Shown: positions 43,001 through 56,400 of the stretch, one piece after another
Layout: each line of letters starts with the position of its first letter
Position numbering within the stretch: position 1 is the stretch's first letter
Assembly: GCA_023653785.1 (NCBI GenBank)
Contig: JAMKCH010035823.1
Coordinates: 62,001 to 126,000 of the forward strand
Origin: Ophioderma brevispina
Taxonomy: Eukaryota; Echinodermata; Ophiuroidea; Amphilepidida; Ophiodermatidae
Reading direction: 5' to 3'
Length of the DNA: 64,000 nucleotides
Position numbers and translations under genes: made by a program
Notes under the pieces: generated by a model
The model's input: the letters and a program-made list of their open reading frames with translations, nothing else
What the model was told of the DNA's origin: nothing
Databases searched by the model: none

Positions 43001-46000
43001 TTAAAACAGGGTTTTTTTATTTTCGTCGCCTAAACTACAGCTTTTATAGTGTCCATCCGAATTCACTTTATATTTTGCAGTTTAACACTTAAGTGACCGG
43101 GGGCCCTAGGGACCCTCCAAATTTGTTTTCGCGCTGGCCGCTTTACGCGTGGGTTTTTCGCGCCGAAATTTTTTGTAATTGTCAGACTTTTAATGCGCTT
43201 CTTTTCTACCAAAAAAAATTAAAATCGGCCAAGCCGTTAATGAGTTAATTAGTGAGGGTCCAATGGACCACCCCGGGCACTAATGGAAGTCAGCTAAGAA
43301 TATTTGTAAAAAATCAAAGAACCAAAGGAATTTTTTGCTGATATATGTTCACACATACATATAGGCGAGCAGCAGCATGAACGATTTAGTCGATTTAATA
43401 GTCCCACCCTACATACACCTACATCATACATGTATTTTTAACGGGTGTTGCAAAATACACGTCATTTTTCCCATAGACTTAACGGTTTAGCAACGTCCAC
43501 AATGAAATTGTATGTTTTCAGCACATAAAGGGTTCATTATTTTTAATGTTACTATTATTTGTTTACGTACTTATATTAGGAGAGTAGTGGAACTCCAAAA
43601 AGTGGCTTATTTTCGGAGGTTAATAGTCCCACATACAGACAATCGACATCATATCAGCTGGAAGCTTATAATGTCTACTTTCAGATTTAGGATGATGTGA
43701 AATGGGTCAATGTGGGGCGAAGTGCTTATACGTCATTTTAGCAAAAAAAACATATATTTTGGGCAAAAAAATGATTTTTGAGATATTGGTATTTTTGACA
43801 TCTATATAACATGCCCCATCTATGTAAGTAGGTTTCAGAACTATATTATGTCCCAAAAGCGCACAATAAGCTTCTAATGTTTACAAAATATACAGTAAGT
43901 ATAGGCGATGTTGGGTGAAAATATACGTTATTCATGTTTCTAACACCTGAAAAATAGTTAAACTTTTAGCTTAGCATCAAAACGTCTGTGTTTTATGCTC
44001 TAAATTGAGCTGAAAATACTTGATCTACCATTGCCATTCGGATTAAGTATGATGTGGTACTGCCAGTATAAGCCAAAGGTGATATTTTGGGGGCACCAAA
44101 GGTCAACATCCATTGCATTCAATGGGGCTTGACCTTGTTTCCCCCTACCTCGGTGAGTAAGCATTTAAGACACTCAAACTATTCCTTATTTTTATTCCAT
44201 GAGCTCCATCTATAATTTGCACCATTTTTTGTCCAAATCGGAGTAATTTTTAAATTTGACCCCTGTACAACTGAAAATGGTCCTTTTTATTGATTTTTGC
44301 TGTTTTTAGCCTACAACTCCAAACTTTCGGCCGCAGATAGTACAAACTATACCTTTTTGGAATCCTTATGATTAAAACTATTAACTTGGTAAACTTCAAT
44401 GATTGGATCAATTCAAAATGTGACCCATGTTATGCCCTGACTCCCGAAAAACCACTTTCCCCCCACCCCCTACGATAACTCACTTTTTTGGTAAATGTTG
44501 ACACCCATACCTACCAAAATCAGTTGGAAATCAGCTATTTAAAACAGTTTCACGATAAACTACCGAGGGATATAGGACAAGATAGCATATCTCAAAAATA
44601 TGTGTTGCCCAGAAAACGCATGTATTTGACTAAATGGCCCACAAAATTACTTTTTTTTTTTTTTTGTTTGCCGTGTCCCCTACTCACTGAATGGCCTGGT
44701 ATTTCACGTATTTTCAGCTAAAGTTTAAAGAGCATAAAACCTGGTGTTTGCTGTGTAGCTAAAGTACCTCTTATTAGCTTTTAGAACCTTAACTTTGAGC
44801 CAAAAGTACATTTCACTAATATCGCCTATATTCCTGTATATTTCGTCAACTTTCGAAGTTTTATTGTGAGTTCTGGGACCCCACCATAGTTCTGCCACTC
44901 CTTTCCATTAGCGGTGGAGGTTATATAGAGTCTAAAAAGAGTCAATATCGAAAAAATAGTTGTGGTTGACCCAAACAGTATGTTTTTGATCTAAAAGGAC
45001 CCAAAATCATCTTTGGCTCATATTGGCAGTTCCACATTCATACCTAATCTGACTGCCAATGGTAGCTCAAGTATTAGTTCAGCTAAATTGAGAGCATGAA
45101 AAGCAAACAAAAAACGTTTTAACATGCTAACTAATAGTTCAACTATTTTTAAGGTTTTAGAAACCATGGAATTTGAGAAAAACGTATATCCAATATCGGC
45201 TATACGTACCTGTAATTACAAACTAGAAGCTTTGCGAGCTTCCTGGGACGCAATTTATTTTTAAACCTATTTACATAGATGAAGCATGTAATATAGATGT
45301 CAAAAATACCAAATTAAAAAAATCCATTTTTTTGCCCAAAAAATGTATGTTTTTGCCTAAAATGACCCACAAACCACCTTCGGCAAACAAAATTTTTTGG
45401 GGGGGCCGTTCCACATCATACCTAATATGAATGCCAATGATATTTTCATTGATTTTCAGCTCAATTGGAGAATTAAACATGCATGTTTGAATGCTTAGCT
45501 AAAAGTTTAACGATTTTTCAGGTTTTGCAAACATGAATTTGAGAAAACGCAGATGTTCACCCAATATCGCCTATACTTACTGTTATTTTACAAACTTTAG
45601 GAAGCGTTATTGGGGCTTCTGGGATGCAATATATGGTTGAAACCTATTTACATAGGTGGGGCAGGTATAGAGATGGTAAAAAAATAACCATAGCGCAAAA
45701 TAAAGGGGGGGGAAAAAAAAATGTATGTTTTTGGCCTGAAATGACCCAAAAAATCACTTTCGGCCCAACCCCCACATTGGGCAATTTCACATAATGCACC
45801 TAATCTGAAAGTAGACAAAATAAGCTTTCCATTGATGTATGATGTAGTTGTATGTAGTGTGGGACTATTAAACTCTAAAATAAGCCTTTTTGGAAGTTCC
45901 ACTACTCTCCTAATATAAGTACGTAAACAAATAATAGTAAATTTTTAAAACTAAAAAATTAAAAAAAAAAAAAAAAAAACAACCAATTTCATTGTGGACG

Positions 46001-49000
46001 TTGCTAAACGTTACTGTACAAACTATGGGAAAAATGACGTGTATTTTGACAACACCCGTTAAAAATACAGGAATTCCTAAAAAATTCACTGTTTTTGTTA
46101 CAATCTATGTACTTGGGTTTCGAGAGAGTATCAACATAAAATAAGTTTTCAAAAGAAGTTGATGTAAGCGCAAGGTCATTTTATTGGGGGGGGGGGAACT
46201 TCGTCTTTGCCCATTTTGGCGTGTTTGAAAACAATGTTTGCCATTATTTGCAGCACAAATCACAAATTCGTTTTTATTGCTGATTGGGTTGTCTTATGAC
46301 CCTTCACATGTGGTATAAATTTCGTACAAACTTCCCCCGGGAAAGGGTTCCGTGCCCCTTGGGCACCAACGGTAGTGAAACCCCTGGCAATTAAGTGGTA
46401 TGCATTCCCGCTTACCAAATTAAAGGTCAATGTCCGATCGGCCATAGCATCGTCTCAGGGACCCCAGATTTTTCCCGTAGTGGTCAAAGTTTGGATATAA
46501 GAAGCAAGCTCCAATTGTCCTCATTTACCCTGTGAATATTAGGGCTAAAGGATTTTGGATGTGGATGTTTATGAGCGAAAATATGCCCATTTTGGTCGAA
46601 CCAATATTAGTTTTACATAGTACTCTATGGAGTACAAGATATATGTTTTAGCTCTCATTTCAAAACGGGTGAAAATATCGGCGCGAAAACATTAACAGAT
46701 AGGGTTGAGCTGAAGGCCACACTACCATGATTAAAAATGTATAGACTAATATATGCAACATAAAGTTGGGTGACATGTGGGGATAGGCTACTAAGGTAGT
46801 GTGTTCGTCAGTGCTTTTTATTTTCAAACACATTCACATCTCTGTAATAACTCGCCAAATATATTTTTTTCAGTGTCTGATTGAATCAATTTTGAACAAT
46901 ATACTCTGTAATTTCAAATAATTATTGGCAGAATTGTTGTCAGAAATACCTGCAAAAAATATAATATTTAGTGTGGCAAAATCGTCGCAGATACAGCTAC
47001 ACACATTGTACTAAGCTTCGACCAGACTTCTATAGGCTAACCAGTGTTGATCGAGAAAGGAGAGAATAGTCGCAATATCCCAATGATCGATAGATCACTT
47101 TATAAGCTGGCGTACGGTGGTTTTCAGGACAGCAAACAGACGAATAAAGATGGTCTGTTTGGAGGACTTTAATTTGGCGTTTGGGTATGACTTCCAAAAG
47201 TAACATCTATTATATCACAAATTGGAATGTTATTTTTGTTGAATAATTGGTATATGAAAAGAGCTTGGGATATAGTTCATAATATACAAAAAAACTCAAT
47301 TTCGCCAAAAATGGTCGATGGCATATTGAGACTCATGACGCTATGTAGGGGAGGCTTTGGGTATAATATATATATACTTTGGACAAAATTGGTAAAATAT
47401 TAACCCTGCCCCCTATTGAACCGATCTCTAGTGTACCATTTCTCCATTACTGTAGTGAGTCAGAAGAATCGTGGCTCCAAAATATCTTATGATGGGTGTA
47501 CACAAATTACTCTGATGGGCCCCATGTGGCTTTGCCCCAATCCACTAACCCCTAAGGAAAGACAAAACATGTGTTTCCCCAAAAAGTTGATCATTGTTTT
47601 GAGGTTTTATCATAAACAGTATTGTTTTCTAAAATCCGTCTACTTTTAATTTTAAAGATTATGACACTAAAGATAAATGTGACAAACTCAATATGATAGG
47701 AGCTATACGATATGTTCTAGCTCTAAATGAAACATTGTTTTCCTTAGAAGCAATTTCGCACTACAAAGGGGTTTGTTTCTTTTTCTCTACTCTCACTCTC
47801 AGAGATATTTAGCGAACATTTTTAAAGAACTAAAAAAGAGACAAAATTAATTGGCTTTATGAGAAACCAAACAAACTGTAAATAACAAAATCAACAATAT
47901 AAATACAAGGTCAAAGTTGTGATGATTATGCTGGCATGTCCTTGTTACATCTGTCCCTGGTTCTACAGATATAATTCCATGAACTATTGAAGAGTAGGCA
48001 TTGACTTTACTTTGGAATTACAATAATAAAGTGAAACCTGTGTTTTAGGACGATTGAACTTCAGAAATTACTCCCCCCCTGACTAACCGAGTAGGTTGCA
48101 GTGCAACAAGATACCGCGTCAGTTACATGGCAAGCACCTTCTACAAGTGACAACTCCGGAGGAGTCGTAAGCTTGGACTCGACCTCGTCTCTGGGGATGA
48201 CTTCTCAGTAGGTCCAACTGTTGTCATTTACACTGAACGACCCCTCAGGCAATTGCTACAGGCATTTTACTGTCACAGTGCTAGAAGGTATCTAAAACAT
48301 TTTGGCCCGTATTCGTCAAACGATGTTTACCACTAATCACTGGTTAAATCGCAATTTAAAAGCCCGCTAAAATAACGCAATTTCCCAAAGAATGGTTAAC
48401 TTTAAACGTGTTTAAATTTAGCGAACATCGTTTAAACATTCCTTAAACGTGTTAAACAAGACTTGGTCCGGGGGTAGTTTATCGTGTTTAACTTCACGTT
48501 TTCATCAAGCTGATCTTTTCGATCGTGGGTAGACCAGTTACCTCCTTTATTTCTCTTATCTTTCTTTTCCGAGTCCTCAGTTTCAGTTCTTCGCGTCCAT
48601 TTTCCTTTGCGTTTATTCTGCTCGTGTTTATCTGTTTAGTATTGACTGATAACAAGTACGGCACACTGCCACACCCACAGTTTGACATCGGTTCCGGGCT
48701 TTTGTCATCATCATCCCAAAATTCTAGCTCCTTGCGTAACCGGACCTTCTTGCAATTTTACCGTGGGCTGCATGCGTGCTTACAACTACGGCCGGCATTG
48801 TTGCCTATCCCATTGTTCACGCACCCGTCTGATATAGGCGAAGATAAGTCACGGTTCGGTGGATGATATTTACGGCGTTTTAAATACAGTGGTTAGCTAA
48901 ACGACTGTTAAAACTTTTAACCTGCGATTTTTTAAACAGCTGCGTTTACTAACACACAGTTTTAGGCTAACCACAGTTATTTTAAACATCGTGTGAGAAT

Positions 49001-52000
49001 ACGGCCCTTGGTTATTGGTCTGTACACCTTTTTAATCACGGGTGTAGAATTCATTAAATTTTCTAAGGCAATCAATAAAGCAATAATATATTAGTACTAT
49101 AATGTTATAATATCGCTTCTGGCAGGGAAAAGACTCTTTATCCATTTTGAAACCTAGTGGTCGTCAATTTATTAAGATAAAGAAGAAAAAACAATTCTGC
49201 TGCGCCTCGTTTTTCTTACTTAAAATGAATGCTGTAGCCCGTGTGATGTTGTGACACGATAAGGATAAACCGCAGACATGGCAGAGGAAGCATACTTATT
49301 CTCTTAACAGATACTACCCCTCCGATGATATCACTGCCAGCCACTATAACAGCGACACTGACCATGGTGTGAATACGGCTGTTGTTGATGGCCTTAGGTT
49401 ACTGCAACTGATAATCAGGGGAAACTCGAACTTTAATGCAAGATTGCAAACGTGGTGATAGCTGTCTATGGGTACAAACGTTAGTAAACATATTTACAGC
49501 CACGGAGGACTCCGCAACAACGGTGAATCGATACTTCAATATCATCGTCGAAGGTAAGCATGTTTATGTTCTTCCAACTGACCGGTTTGATAGATAAACC
49601 AATTGCATATAAGCCACGACACACCCCCGCCCCCATGACCGCACAAAAACACACACACACACACACACACGCGCAGCGCGCGCGCACGCTCGCACGCGGA
49701 AACACATACAACCCTTCAACATGCAACCCACACTCCCAGCCATACGCACAGTGCCCCCCCCCCCCAACACACACACCACAACATATAGTTTAACCATAAA
49801 AACGAGGACAATTTTGTATCTGTCTTGGTAATTTAGCCTGTTTACGTTCATCCACGTCTCTATCCCTTTCCTCCCAGTTATATTCTCCCCACCCCACCCC
49901 ACCCCACACATCTATATCTCTATCTCTCTCTCTCATGTCTTTCTCTCTCTCCGGGTTTTTTTTTTTTTTATCTCCTCTATCACTTTGCACTGGTTGCACA
50001 CAACTGTAGAAATCGCCCTTAATTAATTTATGTAAAATATCTGTAATTAAAACGCACTTTTGGTGAATGAAGCGACTACTGCTCGGTGTGTTATCTGTTA
50101 TTTAGGACTTTGGCGCAGGTCACCTCTGCATCCCATTCATCCATAACAGTTCATATGTTAACCACTATTTTTTCGAGCTCGAAACGACCCGGGAACGGTA
50201 TAGACTACGATGTGTTTATCCCTTTCCCAAAATTTGGTCTTTTTTTTAGATGGGATTTGGCCCAAAAAGTTCGAACGTTGCCATTTTGTTCAATTTTACG
50301 TACTGTAGATACGTTTCAGCCAGAGGGTGCCCAATAACACTCGCCACCTATTCGTACTTGCGGAAACATTTTCTTGGCCCACATAATTTTCATCCACCTA
50401 AACATTTAGTATGTTAAGTTTTCACCTTATAACTTTTACAGACCTGAGAATCCTATCATTGCAGACCATGAACCACCAACTAATTGATTCATTCCCTGAC
50501 ATCAACGGAATACGGGCGTCTGTACGGACAGGCGCCCGCATCAGTTACGATGGTCACGCTACCACAAGTGACATCCGGAGGAACTGTACATTGACTCGGA
50601 TTATACTCTGGGATTACTGCCCTCTTGCCCTTACCAACGCTAACATACACTGCAAGAGATCCCTCGGGAAATTCTGCACCGGCATCATTTACTGTCACAG
50701 TTGTAGAAGGTATCTTATAACAATGTTATATCACTCGATAAAATGATTTCACTCTCTTAGAGTAACAACGGCTCACTCCGAAAATGAATTTAATCTTTAA
50801 AGAACAAATGTTAGTCTATTCCTAAGATACTTACTTTTGTCCATTTACAAAACAATGAACTGCCACATGATGTGAATTATGGAGAGTAAAAGTTGCCAAA
50901 AAATGTTTCTTTCTGTATTATTTTAAAAAATTTCACTCTTTCAGAGTGGGCCTTGCAGTCATGATAAAAGAGATGAAATTGAATTCATTGTGTATTTGAC
51001 GATGAATGTAATCACAGGGAAAACAGATCATACATACCTCTTATAGAGTTACAGCAACAGCAGTTTTAATCGTGTTTGCAAATTTAAATATGTGATTAGA
51101 TGACGGCAGGTAAGGTTTTTTGCTAATATTGACTTTGAGATGTGGCCATTTTTAAAAAAAATCAGTCCTTTGTTATTTATGCTCTGAGCGAAACGAAATT
51201 AAACCTATCTCTAGAACCGTACGTAAGGCCTATTGAGATGGGATGGTTAGAAAATAAAGTCTAGAAAATGGCGCATTAAAAATGGATTTATTTTGATCGA
51301 CAAATGACACCTTTTGTTTGATCGCACAATCCGTCCGGTCACGAACCTAGTGTCGAATCTGATTTTGGTCAAATTGAGTAATAGTTGATTCTGTTGGTTG
51401 CATTTTATGTACGCTTTAATTGTAACAAAAATAAAGTGCAATTACATCTCCTAACCAAAATAGCCGGAGTCGAATAACACCCATTTGTCTAAAACGGAGT
51501 TTCACAAACAATCGAATACGTAGTCGATAGCTTTGCGTGTCAAAGCACACAGATAAATTGCGAAAAACGAATAAGTATTGCTGGACAAAATGCTATTTTC
51601 AGTGATCAAAATCGATAATAGGTTAGTCAAGATTTAAGGCAATCGGTGAAATTTACCTTTCTTCATGAGGATTGGTTATTTTCAACATTTTAATGTTTGA
51701 GTTTTTTTAATTATGTTCTTGTACTATTGGAAACCTACGGCTGTGCGTCCGTGAAAAGAACTATCCAAGTTTGTAGTTTTAAAACATTTGTACAATAACC
51801 AAAATTTAATCATTTAGGGGACATAGTGGACATTAACCCTCGTATTACCAAAGGGGAGAGGAGTTGCCACCTCAGGTAAACTTTCCATCCTGGTGCCCAA
51901 AAACGTTAAAAACGGTCGTTAAGTCTTCCGTATATTATTTCACAATTCTTCTGCTCATTGGCGAAACAAATGTGAAGGTAGCACCCTCACCGGCGTTAGC

Positions 52001-53438
52001 GTCGAAGTCGATTGGTATGGTGGGGAGGTTCTATTACCTCTACTACCATTATTGAAATGCAGCAATTTTGCTTGGTCAGTTTACTGCCCATTATTTCTGC
52101 AAAATGAGCCGCTAATACATTTTCTTTCATTTATTTTCATTCATACAAAATAACAACATAAATTGAGGCATATTACCTTAAAACCTATATACAACAAACA
52201 AACAAACTAAATCAAGTTGTTGTTAATAGAATATGTAAATAAAGGTTTGTATAATCATCTATGGGCTCATATGTATCCTCGGGCGAATACCTCGGGGCGA
52301 AAAAATAATTAAAAATAATGGCGCCATTATTTTATTTTTCCGACCTCGGGACTTATTTGCCTATAAATGATACTGCATTACCGTTTGTTATTAGTTCATT
52401 TGTTTTAATATTGTGCAACTCTATGGCTCTAAATTATATGTTATTAAACATTATTCTGGTCCCTATCATTTGGGCCAAAACCCGCCGCAAATCCAATATT
52501 CCTACTTGTTGAGGTGCCAATTTCATTTTTTTTTTCATTTTATACATAATAAACCTCCTGGGTTTTGTGTCTGTGAAATGACGCAATTTTGCTAAACTTT
52601 AAACTTTGACGTCATGTGAAGCATACTAGGTTAATATTGGGAAGCATAGAAACGGAGGACCAAAGCTATCAACCGTTACAATATCGAAACCATCTATTGC
52701 TTTATAATAATGAATTCTCGGGGTGTTTACCACCCCACCCATTAGTAAACCGTGTTACGAAAATATACTTGGTAAACATATTGTGAAAGTTTGATTTTCT
52801 TTGATGTTAACTTGGATATTCTGCAAACTAACTAATTACTAATACATCATTTAAAAAAACTCGTGCCTTACTGAAACAAACTGATATTTATCCTTTGGGC
52901 AGGTGGTTTGTATAAGCGTTGGTTGCCCTTCTAAATTGGTGGTGTTTAGATTATGTATATTTTACTATGTATATACACCATTACCTGTTATATCGTTCAA
53001 ACAAGTTTGGTATATTTTAAGCGGATTAACATACTTTAAAAGATGGGAACTATGTAATTTGAAAATTAAGAAAACGAAAAAAATAATTATGATTGTTATA
53101 AAGTTGTATAGACCACTTTTATCCTCCAAAACCTTTTGAGTTATGAAACATTCCAGTTACATTTTAAATACTTTCTGAGCTCAATTTTTGAACAGTTCTA
53201 GCCAATATTTATTGTGTGTTGCAACAAGCATACTATTTATTAATTTTATATAACATGCACTACAATGTTTGTGTTCCTTCTAACGTATTTACACCTGAAA
53301 TTTATGTGTTTTTTTTCTGCAAAAATGAGTTAAAACATATTGGCGACTAATTAAAGATATTAATTTGCACTGTTTGTAGCATAAACACAATGCATCGTCA
53401 TCGCGTCGTCGTCTTCATCATCATTGTCATCGTCGTCG

Positions 53439-53479
<41 letters not shown>

Positions 53480-56400
53480 GATCAGTAGCATCATTGTCGT
53501 CGTCAAGCTCGATGTTTCCTTATTTCATCGTTATTGCCACCATCATCACCGCCATCGTTATTCTTATCATCATGGCATGATGCATCATCGGCATCATCAT
53601 TTTAATCTCACCATACCAACATTAGAAATCAACGGGTTTCATGCAGTCGAATACGTATTCGACTCCTTAGAACACAGCGAATCAACATTTGGGTTTTGAC
53701 AAACTGTCAAATCACATTCAGTGGCCATTTTGAATAAGAAAACAGTTTCTTTGTATTTTAATACTGTCGTCAGTAAGTAACCATTCATGTCTTTAACATA
53801 CACCACTTAAAATAGCCATTTCCTTTTATTTCATTTAATTACACGCATTCATAAGTAACTCAACTTTCAAACGCCGTTTTCTCAGAACTAGCATTTATGC
53901 TGATTCGACAGTATGCAGAACCCACGACGATATATAAACGAAATGCCTTTCTATGACATTCCGTTAACAAACAAATGTTTTTTTTTTAATAAAAGTTTGC
54001 AAATGTTCACAGAACTAAGTATTGTTTTAAACAGATACTATCCCTCCGACGATACCATCTTTAGCCGATATAACCACTGATACGGACCCTGGAGAAGATA
54101 CAGCAACAGTCACGTGGCCTTCAGTCACTGCAACTGACAATTTAGGAACTCCTACTTTGACAACGGATGACAACTCTGGCGATAGCTTTCCTATTGGTAC
54201 AAATACCGTTACATACACAGCCACGGACTCGTGCGGCAATGTTGAAATGGATTCTTTTGATATCATAGTTGAAGGTGTGTCATGATGTTTACTTTCATAG
54301 TCAGGTTCTCAACTAATTACTAAATTAAATAACAAGCAATGCGTTTCGTGCAATCGGTTCCAAAAACATATTATCTCCAGTAAATTATTTAGCTTTTATT
54401 TTATTTTTGTTTGAGTCGTGTGGTGTTGGTGTTTTGAGGTTGTTTTGTTTGTTTGTTTTATTTTGTTTGTATTTTTGCTTTGAATAGTTTAGTTCTTAAT
54501 TTGTTTTTGTTTGGTTTTATTTGCAGACACGCGCTTTCTTCAGGGAATCTAAATGTATGCCTTTGAGCGAAAAACTAGTTTATAATTTTCGTCTCAAAAC
54601 ATATTATGATGAACTGAGTGAATTTGATATCACTGTTTTTCAAATCCTTGTTTTTCAGACAATGAAGCTCCGTCTATTGATCACCTCCTGATATAACCGA
54701 ATACATATGCAGTGGACAGGCTCCCTGCACATCAGCTCACGTTGCCAACTCCTACCACAAGTGACAACTCCGGAGGAACCGTAACCTTTGGATTCTGATT
54801 ATACATCTGGCGACGACTTCCCTCTTGGCCCCACTGTATGTCACTTATACTCAACAGATCCCTCAGGCAATTCGTAAGAAAGCTCCGTTTAACTGTTACA
54901 TGGTGAATTGTAATATGCATACATTTATAATATATACTACTCTTACTAAGTAAAGCTTTTCCGTTTTTCCCACCAATCATTGTCATCTAAGCGTATAAGC
55001 AAAAGGAAATACCTTTCTTTCACCTCATTCTGACTAATATTGTAAATAGAAGCGATTGATTGTTTAGAATAATTAAATCCAATCTTCGCCATTTTCCACC
55101 AGATACTCTTCTCCCAACGATTACTCGTATCCTACATAACCACTAATCGCCGACCCTGGTGTTGACACAACAACGTATATGGATTTTGCCTCTGCAACTG
55201 ACAATTCGGAACTCCATTTGACATCAGATGCTATCCTGGCGAAGCTTTTCCTATCGGTACAACACGGTTCATATACAGCCACGGACTCTTGGCGGCACCG
55301 TTGGAATGAGTCTTTGATATTATAATTGAAGGGATGCGCATAATAATTTCCCTTTAGATTCTCAATCATATAACTTTTGTAATACAAGGTGCTGTCTTCA
55401 TTTAAAAGTTTGACTTGTCTCCTGGGAGCCGATTTTAAATCCCCAACCCCTTTTTTTAAAGAGTTTAACGTATAATATTACTTTCTGCACAAGGATTCAT
55501 CTCCTACGTACCTGGTACAAATTACAATAAAATACTCTTGTGGCAACTATGGTTTTGGACCACCAACGGGCGTACGCAAGACCTTGACCCTTTAAGAGAT
55601 TAATGTATTCTATAGTTTTGGCTTATTGCTCAGTTTGGCGACAAATAATGGCACAAGCCCCGCAGGGGCGCATGCCATTTGGCGTCTGTCAAGCTGGTGC
55701 AAGTGCATTGGTTTTTGACAATGCACGAAAAGATACAAATATGCAAGCATTAACCGCATTCATGAGCGTTATTACTGCACACATTTTTATTAAAAATCAG
55801 AATAAACTATGGAGTCCATTGAAGTAATGTTTCCAATGACTTCGGACACACCTACCCATAAAATGAATCCAACTAATACAACGTCACGCATGAACTTTCA
55901 ATAATATAATAAAATAATATATTGGCTTTTATAAAGCGCCATTTCATCTAGATCACAGCGCTGTTGCCTATTATTATTACGCTGCCGTCAGGAATCGTCA
56001 CAATCATTTCGCCTCATCTAGGCCCGGCAAGCTGGGCCAAGCGCACAATCCTATCAGCACTTAGATTGTTATCTTCCCATAACGACTTACCCGATATCGC
56101 TTATCAACATACGCGCTGTGCATTGACATATACTCTATCAATGAATAGTTAGTAATAATTTTTTTATTATTATTTGTTACATATCTTTAAAATCCATAAG
56201 GGAATGTTCATGGTTCCATGTTCTATATAAATATGACATATAACGTTTAGGGCACATGACTTTCTTGCAACACATGAACGTTTGTTTTTTGTGTGTGTGT
56301 GCTGTAAGTGATCATTCTTTTTCACTGTGTTCACTATAACACATATGTCAATAGATTTTGAGATCGCAAATGATTAGAAATTCTAATTTTTAAATCTATT

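Larger units (their letters stand above)
50710..54034. other. Intron with repeats, no gene seen
   Basis: Contains a dispersed repeat (about 51830-52720) related to 19320-19720 and 28440-28780, a short palindrome around 52300-52340 (AATAATGGCGCCATTATT), and the ATC microsatellite below. Confidence 0.5.

Noticed and set aside
53396..53699. Poly-Ser/His secreted protein frame
   Set aside because: Generated by the ATC microsatellite.
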